Part shown: one piece after another, positions 1-12,229 of the stretch
How the letters are laid out: each line of letters opens with the position of its first letter
Position numbering within the stretch: position 1 is the first letter of the stretch
From: Apostichopus parvimensis
Taxonomy: Eukaryota; Echinodermata; Holothuroidea; Aspidochirotida; Stichopodidae
Length of the DNA: 52,233 nucleotides
Assembly (NCBI GenBank): GCA_000934455.1
Contig: KN884838.1
Location: 33,377-85,609, forward strand
Direction of reading: 5' to 3'
Notes under the pieces: generated by a model
Told to the model about the DNA's origin: nothing
The model's input: the letters and a program-made list of their open reading frames with translations, nothing else
The model's database searches: none
Position numbers and translations under genes: made by a program

Positions 1-450
1 ATGTGATTTATGGAATCAAAGAAGCACATGTGCCAAGTTGCATAAGAGATCTTAGATCATTCTTGGCCTTTAAAAGTAATTAGTGGCTTAAAAGGAAAGA
101 ATTGTAAGCAAGATATTCATGGCTGATATTCTACAAAGTTCAAAGGATATTGATGCCACAAAAATACTGCAGCTACTTGTGTATGCAAGGAGCCCTCTTG
201 GTACCAACCCAGACATTTGCTATTTTAGAACAGAGGTCAGTTCCATACGAATCTCTTCTAAAAGCTGTATATTTCTGTTTCAAGGCAATGTGCATTTTGG
301 ACATGGCTTATGGACCTTCATGCAGTCTTTTTTGGCAGTTCATTCAAAAATGTGATTTATATAATCAAAGAAGCACATGTGCCAAGTTGTATTATAGCAT
401 TCTAGGCCCTGAAAAGTAAGAAGTGCCTTAAAAGGAAATTGTAAGCAAGA
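1..450. repeat. Direct repeat, period about 350 bp
   Basis: About 110 bases from position 1 (beginning ATGTGATTTATGGAATCAAAG) recur at about 351-450 with small differences. Both copies contain AAGCACATGTGCCAAGTTG and AAAAGGAAA followed by ATTGTAAGCAAGA. Nothing protein-like is convincing in the short frames here. It may be the edge of a longer tandem repeat that begins outside the window. Confidence 0.6.
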
Positions 451-1320
451 AGCTCATATAATAATTGTAAGCAAGAAGTTTGTATAATATTACTATTTTA
501 AAATTCACACACCCGATAGCATCATCTTGAAGGGACATTTAATTAAAACTCATGATATGACATATTTTTACATACAATGCTGGTATAAATCAAAACTTTC
601 CTTACTAATTTGTATTGGGATCCCAATCTGATCAACTAATCTTTCATGAGTGAGTAAGGTTTAATGTAGCTAAATTTCACCTACACATGTATCTCTATAT
701 ATGGTGAAGATATATATACTATATATCCGATTACTGGAAATAAGAACAATGCACTGGCTGCAATGTACTGCATATATCATAAATATGTCTCTAAATGTAA
801 TCGTGAATACCACATATATGTGATACTCAATGTAATTCTTAATTAACTGAACAGACAAGGAAACCTTCATTAATCAGATCATGATTGATGTTTAGATTCA
901 TAGATTGTTTATACATCAATTGATCTATAGATACATATGTGAGATATTTAGTGTTACAAGTTTTCTATGAATAAGGTTCTTCTTGAAGAGTAGAGGATTT
1001 TTACATTGTGTCACCTTAAAGGTCTGATAGAGCACAGCTTAGAAGTTGTTACATCCAAGCATACTTGTGTGTTTTGGTTTGTTTGTATTTTATTCACATG
1101 GTTCAGCTGATTATTGTGTTCAATAAAAACAAGTTCTCAAAATGTCATCCATCTGGCTTCTGTAATGTAACTGTTTGTTACTTTCTCAATAGTTTTCAAG
1201 GAATTGTTTACTCTTTGCATTGCCATATTCAACTGATTGTTGCAAATTAGGTCTGCATAAACAAAACTTGTGAGGAGTCTTTCAACTACATTAAGTAAAA
1301 TCCACTGAGGATATCATCCA
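451..1320. other. Noncoding AT-rich spacer
   Basis: No open frame with recognisable protein character and no resemblance to the rest of the array was seen. The longest frames are short, AT-driven and lack domain motifs. Confidence 0.5.
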
Positions 1321-1708
1321 TCACTGTCCAATATATTGCATTCGCCAACATATATTGGGCAATGAAGGCTCATTTGACTCCCCAACCCTTTTGTAATGGT
1401 AAAATCCACTGCCCAGTTTAAATGTAGTACTTGCCCAATATAATGATTTTTAATTCCCCAATTTAATGATCCCTACATTTGTAAGTTCACCAATGATGGG
1501 CATAATTTACACAATTGATTTAACCAACAACTGTTGGGTACAAACTTATAGTTATTTTATTGGTTAAAAATGTTACCCAACAACTGGATAAAGCCGTTAA
1601 CCAGCAGGTGTTGGTTAAAATATCACCAATAAGTCGAATTTGACATACGTGCCAAGTGTTGGTTAAGGTATTGGTTAATTTTTTAACCAACTGTTTTTAG
1701 AGTGTACA
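1321..1708. repeat. TTGGTTAA-rich MITE-like repeat
   Basis: From about 1480 the sequence repeats the word TTGGTTAA or its complement TTAACCAA in both orientations, with CAACAACTG variants. It ends near ACAGTTGG complement followed by TTTTTAGAGTGTACAC. Just right of it, homology to the F gene upstream region starts, so the repeat sits at a junction. The left boundary and any target duplication are unclear. TTGGGCAA/TTGCCCAA words at 1350-1440 may belong to the same element. Confidence 0.4.
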
Positions 1709-2165
1709 CTATCATACCGACGAAACCTTAAAGCTATTTCCTCGAATGATGATATAGCGCACAATTCGAGACGATCACTCTGTTTCGATAGAGCGATGAA
1801 TGCATCGACATTGTGATTCTGTAATGCTGATGTTAAATTGTTTCACTTTAACACATGGACCACTTAATTGTATATGTAGACCACGAGAGAAACATTTAAT
1901 ATATCTATTTTACATTGTGCAGTTACAATTCATTTATGCCAAGAACTCTTTTTACACATATACTTTTGTCTAATTTTTAGTCAGGGTCTGTTCGGAAATA
2001 AACATCAGTAAGATTTCCCAACACATTTGCACAAATTTTATGTCTACGATTATCATTGTTTCGACGAGAACCCGCTCATTATTCTCCTTTGCGCGTATAA
2101 TGGTACATTTGCAATTATAGATATACTGGCTTGATGGAAACATCCGTTATTGACGAATTATGTAT
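1709..2165 (+). pseudogene. Relic of an F-type receptor gene: upstream region plus exon 2
   Basis: Positions 1709-1895 match the region just upstream of the F start codon (about 47815-47995), sharing ATCATACCGACGA and GCGATGAATGCATCGAC. Positions about 2038-2165 then match the F exon 2 region (about 50808-50935), sharing GTCTACGATTAT and GAAACATC plus GTTATTGAC. The signal-peptide/Ig exon that should lie between is missing, and no reading frame survives. This is a deleted fragment of a gene related to F and A. Confidence 0.55.
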
Positions 2166-2179
2166 AGGGTTCCATCAGT

Positions 2180-2512
2180 ACATAGAAATCATTACATTAA
2201 CGAAATATCGAATTCGATTAACTTCACAGTGCTTCGAAAGCCTATAGCAGTCACAGTTAATTCATCGTAGCATCATAGACGGATATTCTGCCCATACGGC
2301 GTTATAAGTCCATTACATTAAACAACACTAGAGTGATCACAGATGTTCCGGCTATAACTATTTCAACTGAATTATTGATTGCTCAAGCAGAAAAGCAAAC
2401 AAGAGATATACTTAAAAAAAAATATTTCTTTAACTTCCTTAACTTTTTCTTCTTTGTGATTTGAATGCTTTAGTTCACATATTCGAGTGATAATATTTTG
2501 TTGTTATAACAC
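2180..2512. repeat. Upstream-type block shared with 24070-24415
   Basis: This stretch (AGAAATCATTACATTAACGA onward, including GGATATTCTGCCCATACGG) is nearly the same as about 24078-24410. In both places it follows or accompanies relics of A/F-type gene 5' regions. It is therefore probably part of the 5' flank of an A-type gene rather than an independent mobile element. No coding content is seen. Confidence 0.55.
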
Positions 2513-2789
2513 TGGATGTCCATAGCGACGGAATATATAGTTGTAAAACTCCCAGATGTTTACATTGGATTGTTTGATAATGACCTGGAAAGTGAAATAT
2601 TCAATGATATTTATTAATTCAGTTGTAGCGTCTACATAGATTCATTATTGGTTTATAAGTCATGTAACCGCAAAATTACTGGTACTGAGTTCTCCAAGAA
2701 CTAGCGATGTTGAATTCCATCTTTCTAGGGTCTTTCTCTTTCCTTCACATATTTCTGTGTATAAACAGTATTTGTATCCAAACTTTTCA

Positions 2790-5261
2790 TCACAATCAAC
2801 TACACTGCAGTAATAGGTCAAAATGTAACATTTTAATGTTCGTGTTGGCCAGGCTTTCCGAGGAATGTCTGGCGGATCTATTTTGACAATACCAACTACG
2901 ATGACATCTTGGAAAGTTACTGCAATGACGAATATTAAGCATGTCATGAAAAGGCGCTAAATGGACAAAACGTTCTTCTATTAACTGACGTAGATGGTAA
3001 TACACCGGAATATTATCAATGTGTATGTGCGTTACAAGTTCCTATCACTTTAGCTCGTAACCATTTGATCGTTGTGTGCGAGAGTAAGGACGTTCACAAA
3101 GAAAGTTTGATGGTAAGATTATGTATGTAAATCGGTAAAAAGATGCATTGGAAAAGATTTAAATTATACGATTTTAGGTGTGGAAATAACGAGAAGCGAA
3201 GTCAAGTGTCGTTGGAAAATGTTTCTCATAATTATCATTGTAAAAGTAATTTAAGGATAAAACTGTGCATATTGATTTTATGGCAAATCCCATAACTTGC
3301 ATAAGAATTTTAAAGACATTATTTCGCAAATTTTACTTACTAGAATACATAACTAGCTGATTAATATGTATTAAGTTAGATATTTCTTTGATTTGTAATA
3401 ATATTCAGTCTGAAGAAGACGATTCTGCGGTATTATTATTCCGTTAACTGTAAATGATTCTGTTTGTTTCATTTTCATTTTATTTGAAGACGGCTAACAC
3501 AAACTATACCAGTCTTCATGAGATACACGCGATCAACGTGACAGAGGGGAACGTTATAAAGCTTAAATGACCCAAGACGTTCACACACCAAACAAACTGT
3601 TCGAAAGGTAAGTAAAACTTAACGGCAATGAGGGGTTTCAACGTCGAAATATATTGGCCAATAATTACTTTATTGGATCATGTCATGTTCCAATATTAAG
3701 TTGGGATGTTTTGTACAAATAGGTGTACTTGTGTAGAATCTGAAACAGTCGTTGTTTAATGAAATAATTTAAAATCGACACTTCACAAGCCTAACCTATT
3801 TTAATTTAGTGAATTCATATTATTTATATTAGCATTAGCCCCTAACCTATATGTCCAAATTTTATCATTGTTAAACTTTACGCCAACCTATTATCGAATG
3901 GTATAGACCAAAATAAAACAACTGAACCGACCATTTAATCACAGAATAATTTGTGTCCCAGCAATCCATTGAGGTTGACCACTTTTATTTGCGTTTACAA
4001 ACCACTTACCATAGATTGTCTTACTAATTTCTTTCTTTTGTTTAGAGATTCCGGTGGAATTACGTGTCAACATATTACATTGGTGTATAATACTCTTTCT
4101 CTCTCCTGCAGTAGCCAGGTATCCACTCTATGTAGAAACAAATGTTTGTGACGAAACCATCTTGAAATGTAGCGTAAATATATATATATAAATGAATGAA
4201 TGCCATCGTTTTGGGACCATTGTTACCACCATTAACAACAACAGCAACACAAGAAATTTGATGCAATCACCATAATATTCATAGCAATAAAGTGTTCATT
4301 AAGAAAGTAACCCAAATCTTTTCCAATCATCGAAAGAATTCACCAAATTGTGTATCAGCATGTTCTATGAAATCAAGCGTGAAGATCAACTAGTTCTCTT
4401 TTTCTTAGCCACTTTCTCAATACGCGACCGCTTCGAGGCCTTAGACTTTTTTCAACTCAGTCTGTACTATAAAGATGTAAGGATCTGCAATTACCGGTCA
4501 TGATAACTATAAACCATTTTATATAATGGCATGCATTTTCTTTGTTCTTTGTCTGATCACGACATTATATAATGTGAATAATACGTTTCAAATGTTTGCA
4601 AAATGTTTTCTTTTCCAAGATTCATCTGTGAAACGGTTCATTGCAACAAGTTAGCATCACAATTGCTACGTCGGATGTTGTTGTAGTGGAATATGCATTT
4701 CAACGTTTTACGCAATGAAACAACCACATCTGTATAATTGCGTGCCATAACTCAATTCATATCAGCGACGCAATCTGCTGAAGAACGTACTCCATTATTT
4801 ACAGGAGGAAGAATTCAAATTACCCCACACACTTTTACGAATACAGAGAATTACCTTCCTGTCGTGATTGTTCTTGTCAAATCACTTACAATCGTGTTAT
4901 TTGTCGTCATTGCGTTAGCCATGTATATTCGAAATTGAAAAGTATGGCTTCACTACAGCAAACCCTACCACTACGTACTTTAAACTTTTTACAAAAATTT
5001 GCAACAATTCAATCAAACGTTGGCAAAGGACATCATGAGCATGATTTAGAACGCAACAAAACCGCACGGATGGGAGAAACAATAAACCATCCTGCTTCCG
5101 TATCTAACATTTAGGTCATGATGTTACCAATTATTAACAACGAGAATATCAAAGAAAGTAGAGCCACGGCTATGAACTCTGGAGCACCCAACAGCCATGG
5201 TGGGAACTGTGCCTGTCTGTGACATCACACTGATGGAAAAAAGTATGAGGCAATGAACTAA
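2790..5261 (+). pseudogene. Copy A: Ig-like receptor pseudogene
   Basis: A broken member of the receptor family, closest to F. The Ig exon relic (about 2790-3112) keeps TAVIGQNVTF, VWRI, LLLTDV and EYYQCVC but has in-frame stops at 2834-2836 (Glu/Lys codon to TAA) and 2936-2938 (Lys to TAA). It ends at the usual ATG|GTAAG donor. Exon 2 (3490-3607) is 118 bp, the same length as in F, and carries a TGA at 3568-3570 where the family has Cys. Exon 3 starts at about 4620. It is damaged near its start, but a hydrophobic TM stretch ending AMYIRN survives at about 4855-4937. The tail relic ends KKYEAMN-stop at 5259-5261, matching the YETIN end of other copies. No recognisable signal peptide remains. 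The 3' half was copied to 35294-35785. Confidence 0.75.
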
Positions 5262-6599
5262 GCAGAAGTAGAATAGAAACTATTCACCAAAGCAAGCGAT
5301 TGCATGAACACCTGTTTGGAATGCGTGTCTTGCAATAATTAATGTAAAACCTTGCCTGAATGACGCTTCTCGCTAGAAGCTGTCCAGTAAGAATGTTGAG
5401 TGCCATTACATTTTCTCGGTTTGACAATGGCTTATGTATACGTAATGTTTATTATGTTTATATTTTTCATAGCATAATTACATTGCTACATAAAATGAAT
5501 TTTTACTTTGAGTATCATTATGTAAATTAAATTTCGCTTTCGAGGATCACACGTCCTCTGTTAACAATGTTGTATTACCTACTCACAAAGCAGGTCTCGA
5601 ATCGCTAAGATTTATAAAACCAAAAGTACACAAAATGTTTAATTCCTAAGTACGAAAAAAAAATCACCTCACATAATTCATTCTCTGATGTTACCGAAAC
5701 GAAATGAATCAAATAATGTATTATATTTCTTAAGTGATCCGCGCCCACAAAAACCCATGTGTTTGTTTGTTCCACCTAACGTCACTAACATTGATCATAT
5801 TGTCTTGTATCAAAAGATACCGCGTGTCAATATTTGCAATATATTGAGTAAAGCGCATCACTCCAAATAGTAAATTAGAATCTCGTCTAATTGTAAATAC
5901 AGCCAACGGAGTGATAACATATTACCTCGCTTTCTTAATTACAAGGATAATGTAGGTTATTAATTGGCTCACTGAATCTCCGATCGGTTTAATTATTAGT
6001 AAAGAAGTCCTACTTTCCAAGTGTTTAGCGTCAACGTTTTTCATTTAAACCCAAAGATTAGGCTTGTCGTGAGCAATTGTTCACGATAATTCTAATCCTT
6101 TTGTGCTCAACTTAAATGTGTTATCAAATAACGCCGCCTGAAGAGGAAAGTATATTCATTCAGTATAGTTCGTTACCCAATCATGACACTTGGTGTTTAC
6201 TGTAGTGTTGCTTGCGGATATGTCAGGGTCGGATTAACATATATGTTACAATGTTTGTTGGTGACACTTATATTTCAGTGAGATATATTGGTGCCGGATA
6301 ACGCCGAATTACTCACAAAAGACAGGCGCAGATCCATGAATACACAATTAAGGGCGGTGTATATCTCGTATTTTTGTTGGTATTTGAGTTTATCTTCTTC
6401 TTTTGGCCTTTCCACCAACAGAGCACAATGTTAAGTGTTTGTCAAGATATCGATGTACCTATCGAGAGGATGGCAAACTGCCGAGAATCCTCGTTTCATA
6501 TTGAGTTTCCCTTTAAGTGTTTATCTTTCCTTTTGAAATTAATTTTGAAGTTCAACTACTTCCTCGTACTTCTAGGTGCTTCTATCTTATAATATGATG
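5262..6599. other. Spacer between A and B
   Basis: Noncoding spacer, about 99% identical to about 35786-37124. The frames at 5688-5870 and 6374-6592 show no domain character. A near-perfect inverted repeat with arms TCGTGA/TCACGA around CAATTG lies at about 6067-6086. Confidence 0.6.
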
Positions 6600-7133
6600 T
6601 ATGATCATAGCTTAATAGTGTAGATATGGTGGAGAAGGTGCTAAAATCTTCTCAACTGCTGCAGTATAGAAATGTCGTGCTGAAATACATGAAGATGTAC
6701 GCTACCGTACAAACCAATTAATAAACAACTTAAGAAGGACAGCTTCCCGGACGAGCTTGAAAGAATAAAAAACAGAACTCTGTTTCTTTAATGTTCGTAG
6801 GTTGTCGCATCGTGTATAGTCACATTGGATTATTTTAACTTTCCTTCAGTGTGCAATCGAATGTTTTATTACGCTGGGTGTCAGTCAGTAATTTATGAGT
6901 TGGATAATTTTAATATTTAAAACGAATATATTCCAATGAAGATTTAGCTACAGCAGAGCCAGTTTGAAACAACTTTCTCTGTTTTATTCGATAATTGGAT
7001 CAACGTGCTATTGCAGCTATAACGTGTACAAATTGTTAGTGCTGGTTTGCTTGTACTACTTTACTTACTTTTATCTTGGAACCGCAGAATTCTCTTTAAT
7101 CTGTAGACAAGAAGGAACGTTAATCAAATTATC
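6600..7133 (+). promoter_or_regulatory. Conserved 5' flank of B
   Basis: This block is conserved before B, C, D and E but not in the same form before F. Shared words include GTTGTCGCATCGTGTA, AGTCACAT, TTACGCTGGGT, TCAGTCAG, GATAATTGGATCAACGTGC and CTATAACGTGTACAAATTG. A good acceptor-like TCTGTAG ends at 7106, 27 nt before the ATG, so a 5' UTR intron is possible. Promoter role is inferred from position and conservation only. Confidence 0.4.
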
Positions 7134-10100
7134 ATGCATGTTTATATCTTTGTGGGATCATTATATTTCATCCATTGTTGTTTGAGCATTAGTCCACCTT
7201 GTGCTGAGACTGCCTATCCAGATGAAAGTAAAACCGCAGCCATCGGTCAAAATGTCACCTTCGAATGTGAAATAGATAGAAACTGTCCGTATTTTTATTG
7301 GTTCATCTACCTTGCAAATACAAGTCGCATTGAACTCTTTGAACGAGAATGCAAGAACAGCTATAAAGCATGTCATGAAACAACATATGATGGACGAAAC
7401 GTTCTTCGTTTAACTGACATAGATAATCGTGTAGATGGATATTACCAATGTGTTTGTGTCTCAAACCCACCATATGCCTTTGGGTGTGAAAGACTGTTTG
7501 TCGGATGCCAATTTGAAGTCTTCATCAATAGCGTTTTGATGGTAAGATTTTAAATGTTTTTGGAAAACATTTGAAGTTTGCTTTAATATACATTAGACAT
7601 AAGATTAACAAACAAGATGGAATAAAATAGTGTTAAGGAAAACTTGATCATGCTCTCCGTTGTAATGACGAGTTTATGATATAACGCTCACAAATGTATT
7701 TTTAATCAAAACTCCTTACTTTGGTATTTACATAGACGTTTTACGTCTGATCTTAGTTTCAAGAAAGAAAACAGTTTACGAGTTCGCTTTCAGTGATATC
7801 CATTTTTTATCATACATTAATTAGTAGGTGGTTTTAATAGTACGTATGTATTGTTATAATCATTTTCGAATAGGACATTGTATACAAATTTTATTATTAA
7901 TAGGAGAAAGACTGTGATATTATCATTCCGCCAATAAGCATGCATCAATGTTTGAACTATATTTTGGTTTCAGTTCGATTCAAGTAATGTTGGTCACACG
8001 CAGACTGATGTAATCAACGTTACAGAGGGTGAAGATATAAGAGTGAATTGTCCAAACACCAGTAACTCGCACAACTGTTCTGAAGGTAGGTAAACATTGA
8101 GACTGAAGGAGGGTTTCCAAAACTTTAAATGTTTGATTAAAAATTGCTGTTAACTGTTATCAGTGTATTTTCTTGGTATGAAATACATATATCGTAACGG
8201 TATCTAAGATACATAAATGGTATAATCCCTATATGCTGCTTCTCTCCATCGAACGTCATCAACGACCACTCGAACGGTTTGACGGTGACGTTGGAGATTA
8301 ACTTAACAACAATTCATTCTCAAGGAAGAAAACCCTCATGTCACTTTTCAGAACTAAAAGGTTATCTATTAAAGCAACATATTAGTTGGGTTTCACCTGA
8401 GTGTTATTCTCACTAAGCCATGTTATGGCATTTTTTTAAGAACTCGCAAATGGGGTTTGGCTTCTGCAATTAAAAACTGGTACCTTCATCAAAGACCTTA
8501 TTATACAATTAACAGGAAAGTTTCAAAAGGTTGAATTTCAATTTGTTCTTACATTTTCAATATGTTCCTACGAGTTCTTAACAGCATCATGACATTTCCT
8601 ACCCAAAACTTAAGAAGAAAACTTCAAGAAGATGTTCAAAATCTGAAACAAAAATAAGGTCCTAGCTGGTATTTCCATATAAACAGTTCGACTTTTGAGA
8701 AAGAAGATGACATTTTTAGTAAATAGTTGACAGTGTGAGAAAATACTTGAAATGTAGAGAAAAGGGAGAAATAAAGAACTGCACAGGTGTAATTTTCAAC
8801 GTCCCATTTGGTGCACCGACCCATTTACAAAACTAAAATGTTTCTGAGGATACCTGAACAACACCGGTTTTCCGCCATCCAACTCACTGTTAATACCTTC
8901 CTAGACCCCTGCTGTAGCATCTAACACCGACTTAAACCAATATACCGAAAGAAAAAACCAGAATTAGTATACTATATGAAGTTAAACATTTGTCAGTGCT
9001 TTCCCAACCAGTTCTAGCAAAACAAACTATAGCAAACAAATATATCCATATATGGTTTCGGGTTTGAGCAAGTTCATTTTTGTTGTTCTTCTTACCTAAA
9101 CTTCACATTTTTGCGATGTATGGAGGAATCACGTTGTAGTGTTTCGAGGTGATTACACCTGCAAGCATTTGCAAGGTTTTTTTGTAATCACTTCCAAATC
9201 TCTTCCTGTCATTTGTCTGGTTGTTTATTGTTTGTATTATATTAAAGATGAAATATTCTGAAATATAGTTCTATGAAACGAAACTAACGAAACTATGGAA
9301 TCTCTGTCGTTAATTTTGTCTGACATTTGTTTTTGGCGATTCTTTTGCCGCTGTTTATCTTTGTATGAATGCATACAGTCTTATGAGAGATGAAATGTTA
9401 ATATGAGGGTGAAAGTGGAAGATTTCCAGATTTACCACAACACAGCAATAATGGCTAAAATCCTGACAATCATTTTATCCATTTTTGGGTAATAAACCAG
9501 AAGTATTCATTTCTGTAAAATAAAATATCTTTACTTTAGAGATACAGAGACATTCATCAAATCAAAGTAACTGAACTTCTAAAAAAGCTCACGATTTGTG
9601 AAACTGTAAATGTCATGTTATAGATAATATTTAAATATCAGCAATATTCTTTTTTATTCAAGATTCATCAAGAACTTTCACTGCAACAAGATCTCATCCA
9701 AATTGCTACATCGAATGTAACTGTAGTAGGATAGGCACCACAGAAGTTACCATCAACGTATTGCAACGTGAAACTACTACCACTACATCTTCAACTTCAA
9801 CGACCGCATCCGTGCGTTCTATTGCATCAACCAAAGCATTGCCGAGTTATAATAAAGAACAAATGACAGATGGTAAGACACAAAACTCAGTCAGTACCGG
9901 AACTGGTATGTCCTCTAACGATAATCATATTGTTGACGTAATTGTTTTTGTAATAGTAGCAATAGGCCTATATCTGTTAATAGTTGCTGTCAGTCTATGC
10001 GTCTCAGATTTTCCAAGACTGAACAAATACTTAGAATCAGTATTTCCCTAGCAAGGGTCAGAAGTTGTGACTGCTTCTACTTCAGCAATAATTGAAAAGA

Positions 10101-10830
10101 AAAACATAGCAATAAAATGTTGGACACCATAGTCATGATCGCGTACTGAAGAAAAGCTATTATTCCTATGCAAAACAAATCATTCGTTGAATAAGCTCAC
10201 ATACACGCATGACCTTTGCTTGTTAGGCGTCTGAAGCCAATGGGAAGAGCCAAGTGAGTAGATAAAGACTATGTATACTTGAATATTATCTAACTCCTGT
10301 GTTTGACGATTAGTATCCTAATACAGTTTAGCAGCGAAATAGTTAGATGGCTATTTCTCTTGTTTAATGGCATGTCTTCTTTTATTTTTCATGGTCCATT
10401 GACATTCGCTACACCCTCCCTCAAAGGCAATCACCAACAACTAACAGCATGCAACTGTATTCCGGTCGTGGCTGTTCTTCTAGTATCAGTATCAATCCTG
10501 GTGCTTGTCGTTGGTGCTCTATCAATATATATTCGATTTTTGAAGACTAATGGATTTCCTAAACCAGTTTCAACGAATGAAGCAATCTTTTCACAACCAG
10601 CCGATGCAACGGCTAATACATATGTTAATGCTGACGCAGGGAAAGCAGCAACGTGTCATACGTGCGTACCTAATGCTGAAGTTATGGTCTCACCAATGAG
10701 CATTACAGACAATCTCGAAGCGAATTTTTCAGCATATCAACGTAATGATGGAAAGTGTGACGCGTCCGACTACGAAATCCCCAAAAATGTGGATTTTACG
10801 AATGAAGCAAATTATGAAACAATGTATTAA
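7134..10830 (+). CDS. Copy B: Ig-like transmembrane receptor, two possible anchors
   Basis: Predicted type I surface receptor of unknown ligand. Exons: 7134-7541, 7974-8085, 9663-9872, 10427-10830, all with GT/AG borders and phases 0, 1, 1. Long form 377 aa. Residues 1-20 form a signal peptide (MHVYIFVGSLYFIHCCLSIS). Residues about 24-136 are an Ig-like domain with strand-B Cys (NVTFEC), a Trp (FYWFI) and LRLTDI...GYYQC; nine Cys in total. Residues 137 to about 205 form a small second Ig-like module (INVTEGE, CYIECNC, VTINVLQ) split between exons 2 and 3. A Thr/Ser-rich stalk follows, then a TM at about 255-279 in exon 4. Tail motifs: YVNA (Y309, Grb2-type YxN), YEIP (Y359), and YETM at Y373, where C and D have a canonical ITIM. 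Reading through the exon-3 donor gives a short form (separate entry). Exact splicing is inferred. Confidence 0.75.
9663..10051 (+). CDS. Copy B alternative last exon: exon-3 read-through with TM and short tail
   Basis: If the donor GATG|GTAAGA at 9872/9873 is not used, the frame continues through MSSNDNHIV into a TM segment and ends with a roughly 17-residue tail (CVSDFPRLNKYLESVFP) at 10051, giving a protein of about 302 aa. AATAAA at 10111-10116, 60 nt after the stop, could serve this form. The nucleotides after the TM align with the long F tail but carry a frameshift, so this tail is a shortened remnant. It has no ITIM. Whether this form is made cannot be told from sequence. Confidence 0.5.
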
Positions 10831-12229
10831 GGCGGAATAAAATTGGCGTCAAGCCACACAATCGAAATAAATATAAATGCCGCTATGACCGCTACAAGTT
10901 GAAATGAATATCGAGTCTGATATCAATGATAAATATGTGTCATTTGCAATGGTTTTTGTAAGTATTAATCTGAGTGGCGCTCAGGTTAAAATTTAAAAAA
11001 AAATGCAAGAACATTTTAAACTATTTAATTTCAACGGATTACAGTGGTCTAACATATTTAGGTCTATGAAATAGTCATTGTACAACTTGTAACTTATTTC
11101 CATGATAAAGATCAGTTCTCACGATAAAATCGTTGCTGTCCCTTACTAATGAACACATGTAATACGTACCGTTGGTAATTCGTGACGCATCATCATTCGA
11201 AATCTACATAAAGGTATAAAGTCACTGAGACTAAGCCAACATAAAATAAAATAAAGTACACCGACATAAACATTCAAATATAAACAATACTTTGACAGTA
11301 TTCATTTCGTATTAAAATATACGTCAAGCTGGGTCAAGTGGATCTTCACCAACTTGGATGGTAGGCCAATAGCTGACATCTTTTTTGTATACAAATGTAT
11401 AATGTACAAAGTAGGTAAGATACAAATGCCAACAGACTAGCATCATGTAATATAGCAAATATGAGAATTGCATATATTATATGTACTTGTTATAGATTAG
11501 AACTAGACAAAGATACTGAATCTACTAAATAAATACTATATATTAGGAAACCACTACTAACTAAGTGAACATTTTAATAATGCTTCATTACAATTTAAGA
11601 AGTTTTGATTTCACATATTTCACGTCAAGAACATTTGTTCACATAGCAAACATTACGGTCACAGAATATGAAGCTCAGACTATTGATTCAGAGTACATAC
11701 TATATACATAAGGATAAGGAATCAAATCTAGTTTAAGGTTCCGTATACATTATTGGATCATTTTGTGTTATTTCACTAACAAACTAAACTAACAATCCAC
11801 GTTTTCTTTTATATGCTTTGAGTAACTGTCACAACTGCATGGAGGAAGCAGTTGTTTTCAATTGACAAAACAAACGCACGCATTGCGAAATTGAATCGTG
11901 TAGTCACGTGAACACTTCCCCGTGAGACTGGAAGACTGAAAATATTGGTCACTGAAAGAATTTAAAGGACATGACCAGGATTTTGTTTTAAAGTTGTTGC
12001 GGTGTTTTAACATCCATCGTTACAAAACGCTAATGCTCTAAACAGAGTAATGTTACTCTACAACAGAATTTATCAGTTAAACTTCATTGGTCATTTTAAT
12101 TTTATTATTTCTGTCGTATTATCATCACATATCATGGTCTGCAAGGAATGATTTATGCAGAACATTCACAAGTGTAAGTGTCAATGAATATTTATGAAAA
12201 GGATCAAACTATTGAACAACTTGAATCAT

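Noticed and set aside
119-419. Two overlapping open frames near the left edge
   Set aside because: Short, AT-driven, no domain or start context, and they lie inside a direct repeat.
6964-7185. Hydrophobic frame upstream of and overlapping the B start (also 37484-37705, partly 15760-15945)
   Set aside because: It runs out of frame with the Ig exon and is not kept intact in all copies; conservation is explained by the shared 5' flank. A regulatory upstream frame cannot be excluded.
7161-7376. Minus-strand frame over B exon 1 (also 37681-37896)
   Set aside because: Shadow of the Ig exon on the opposite strand.
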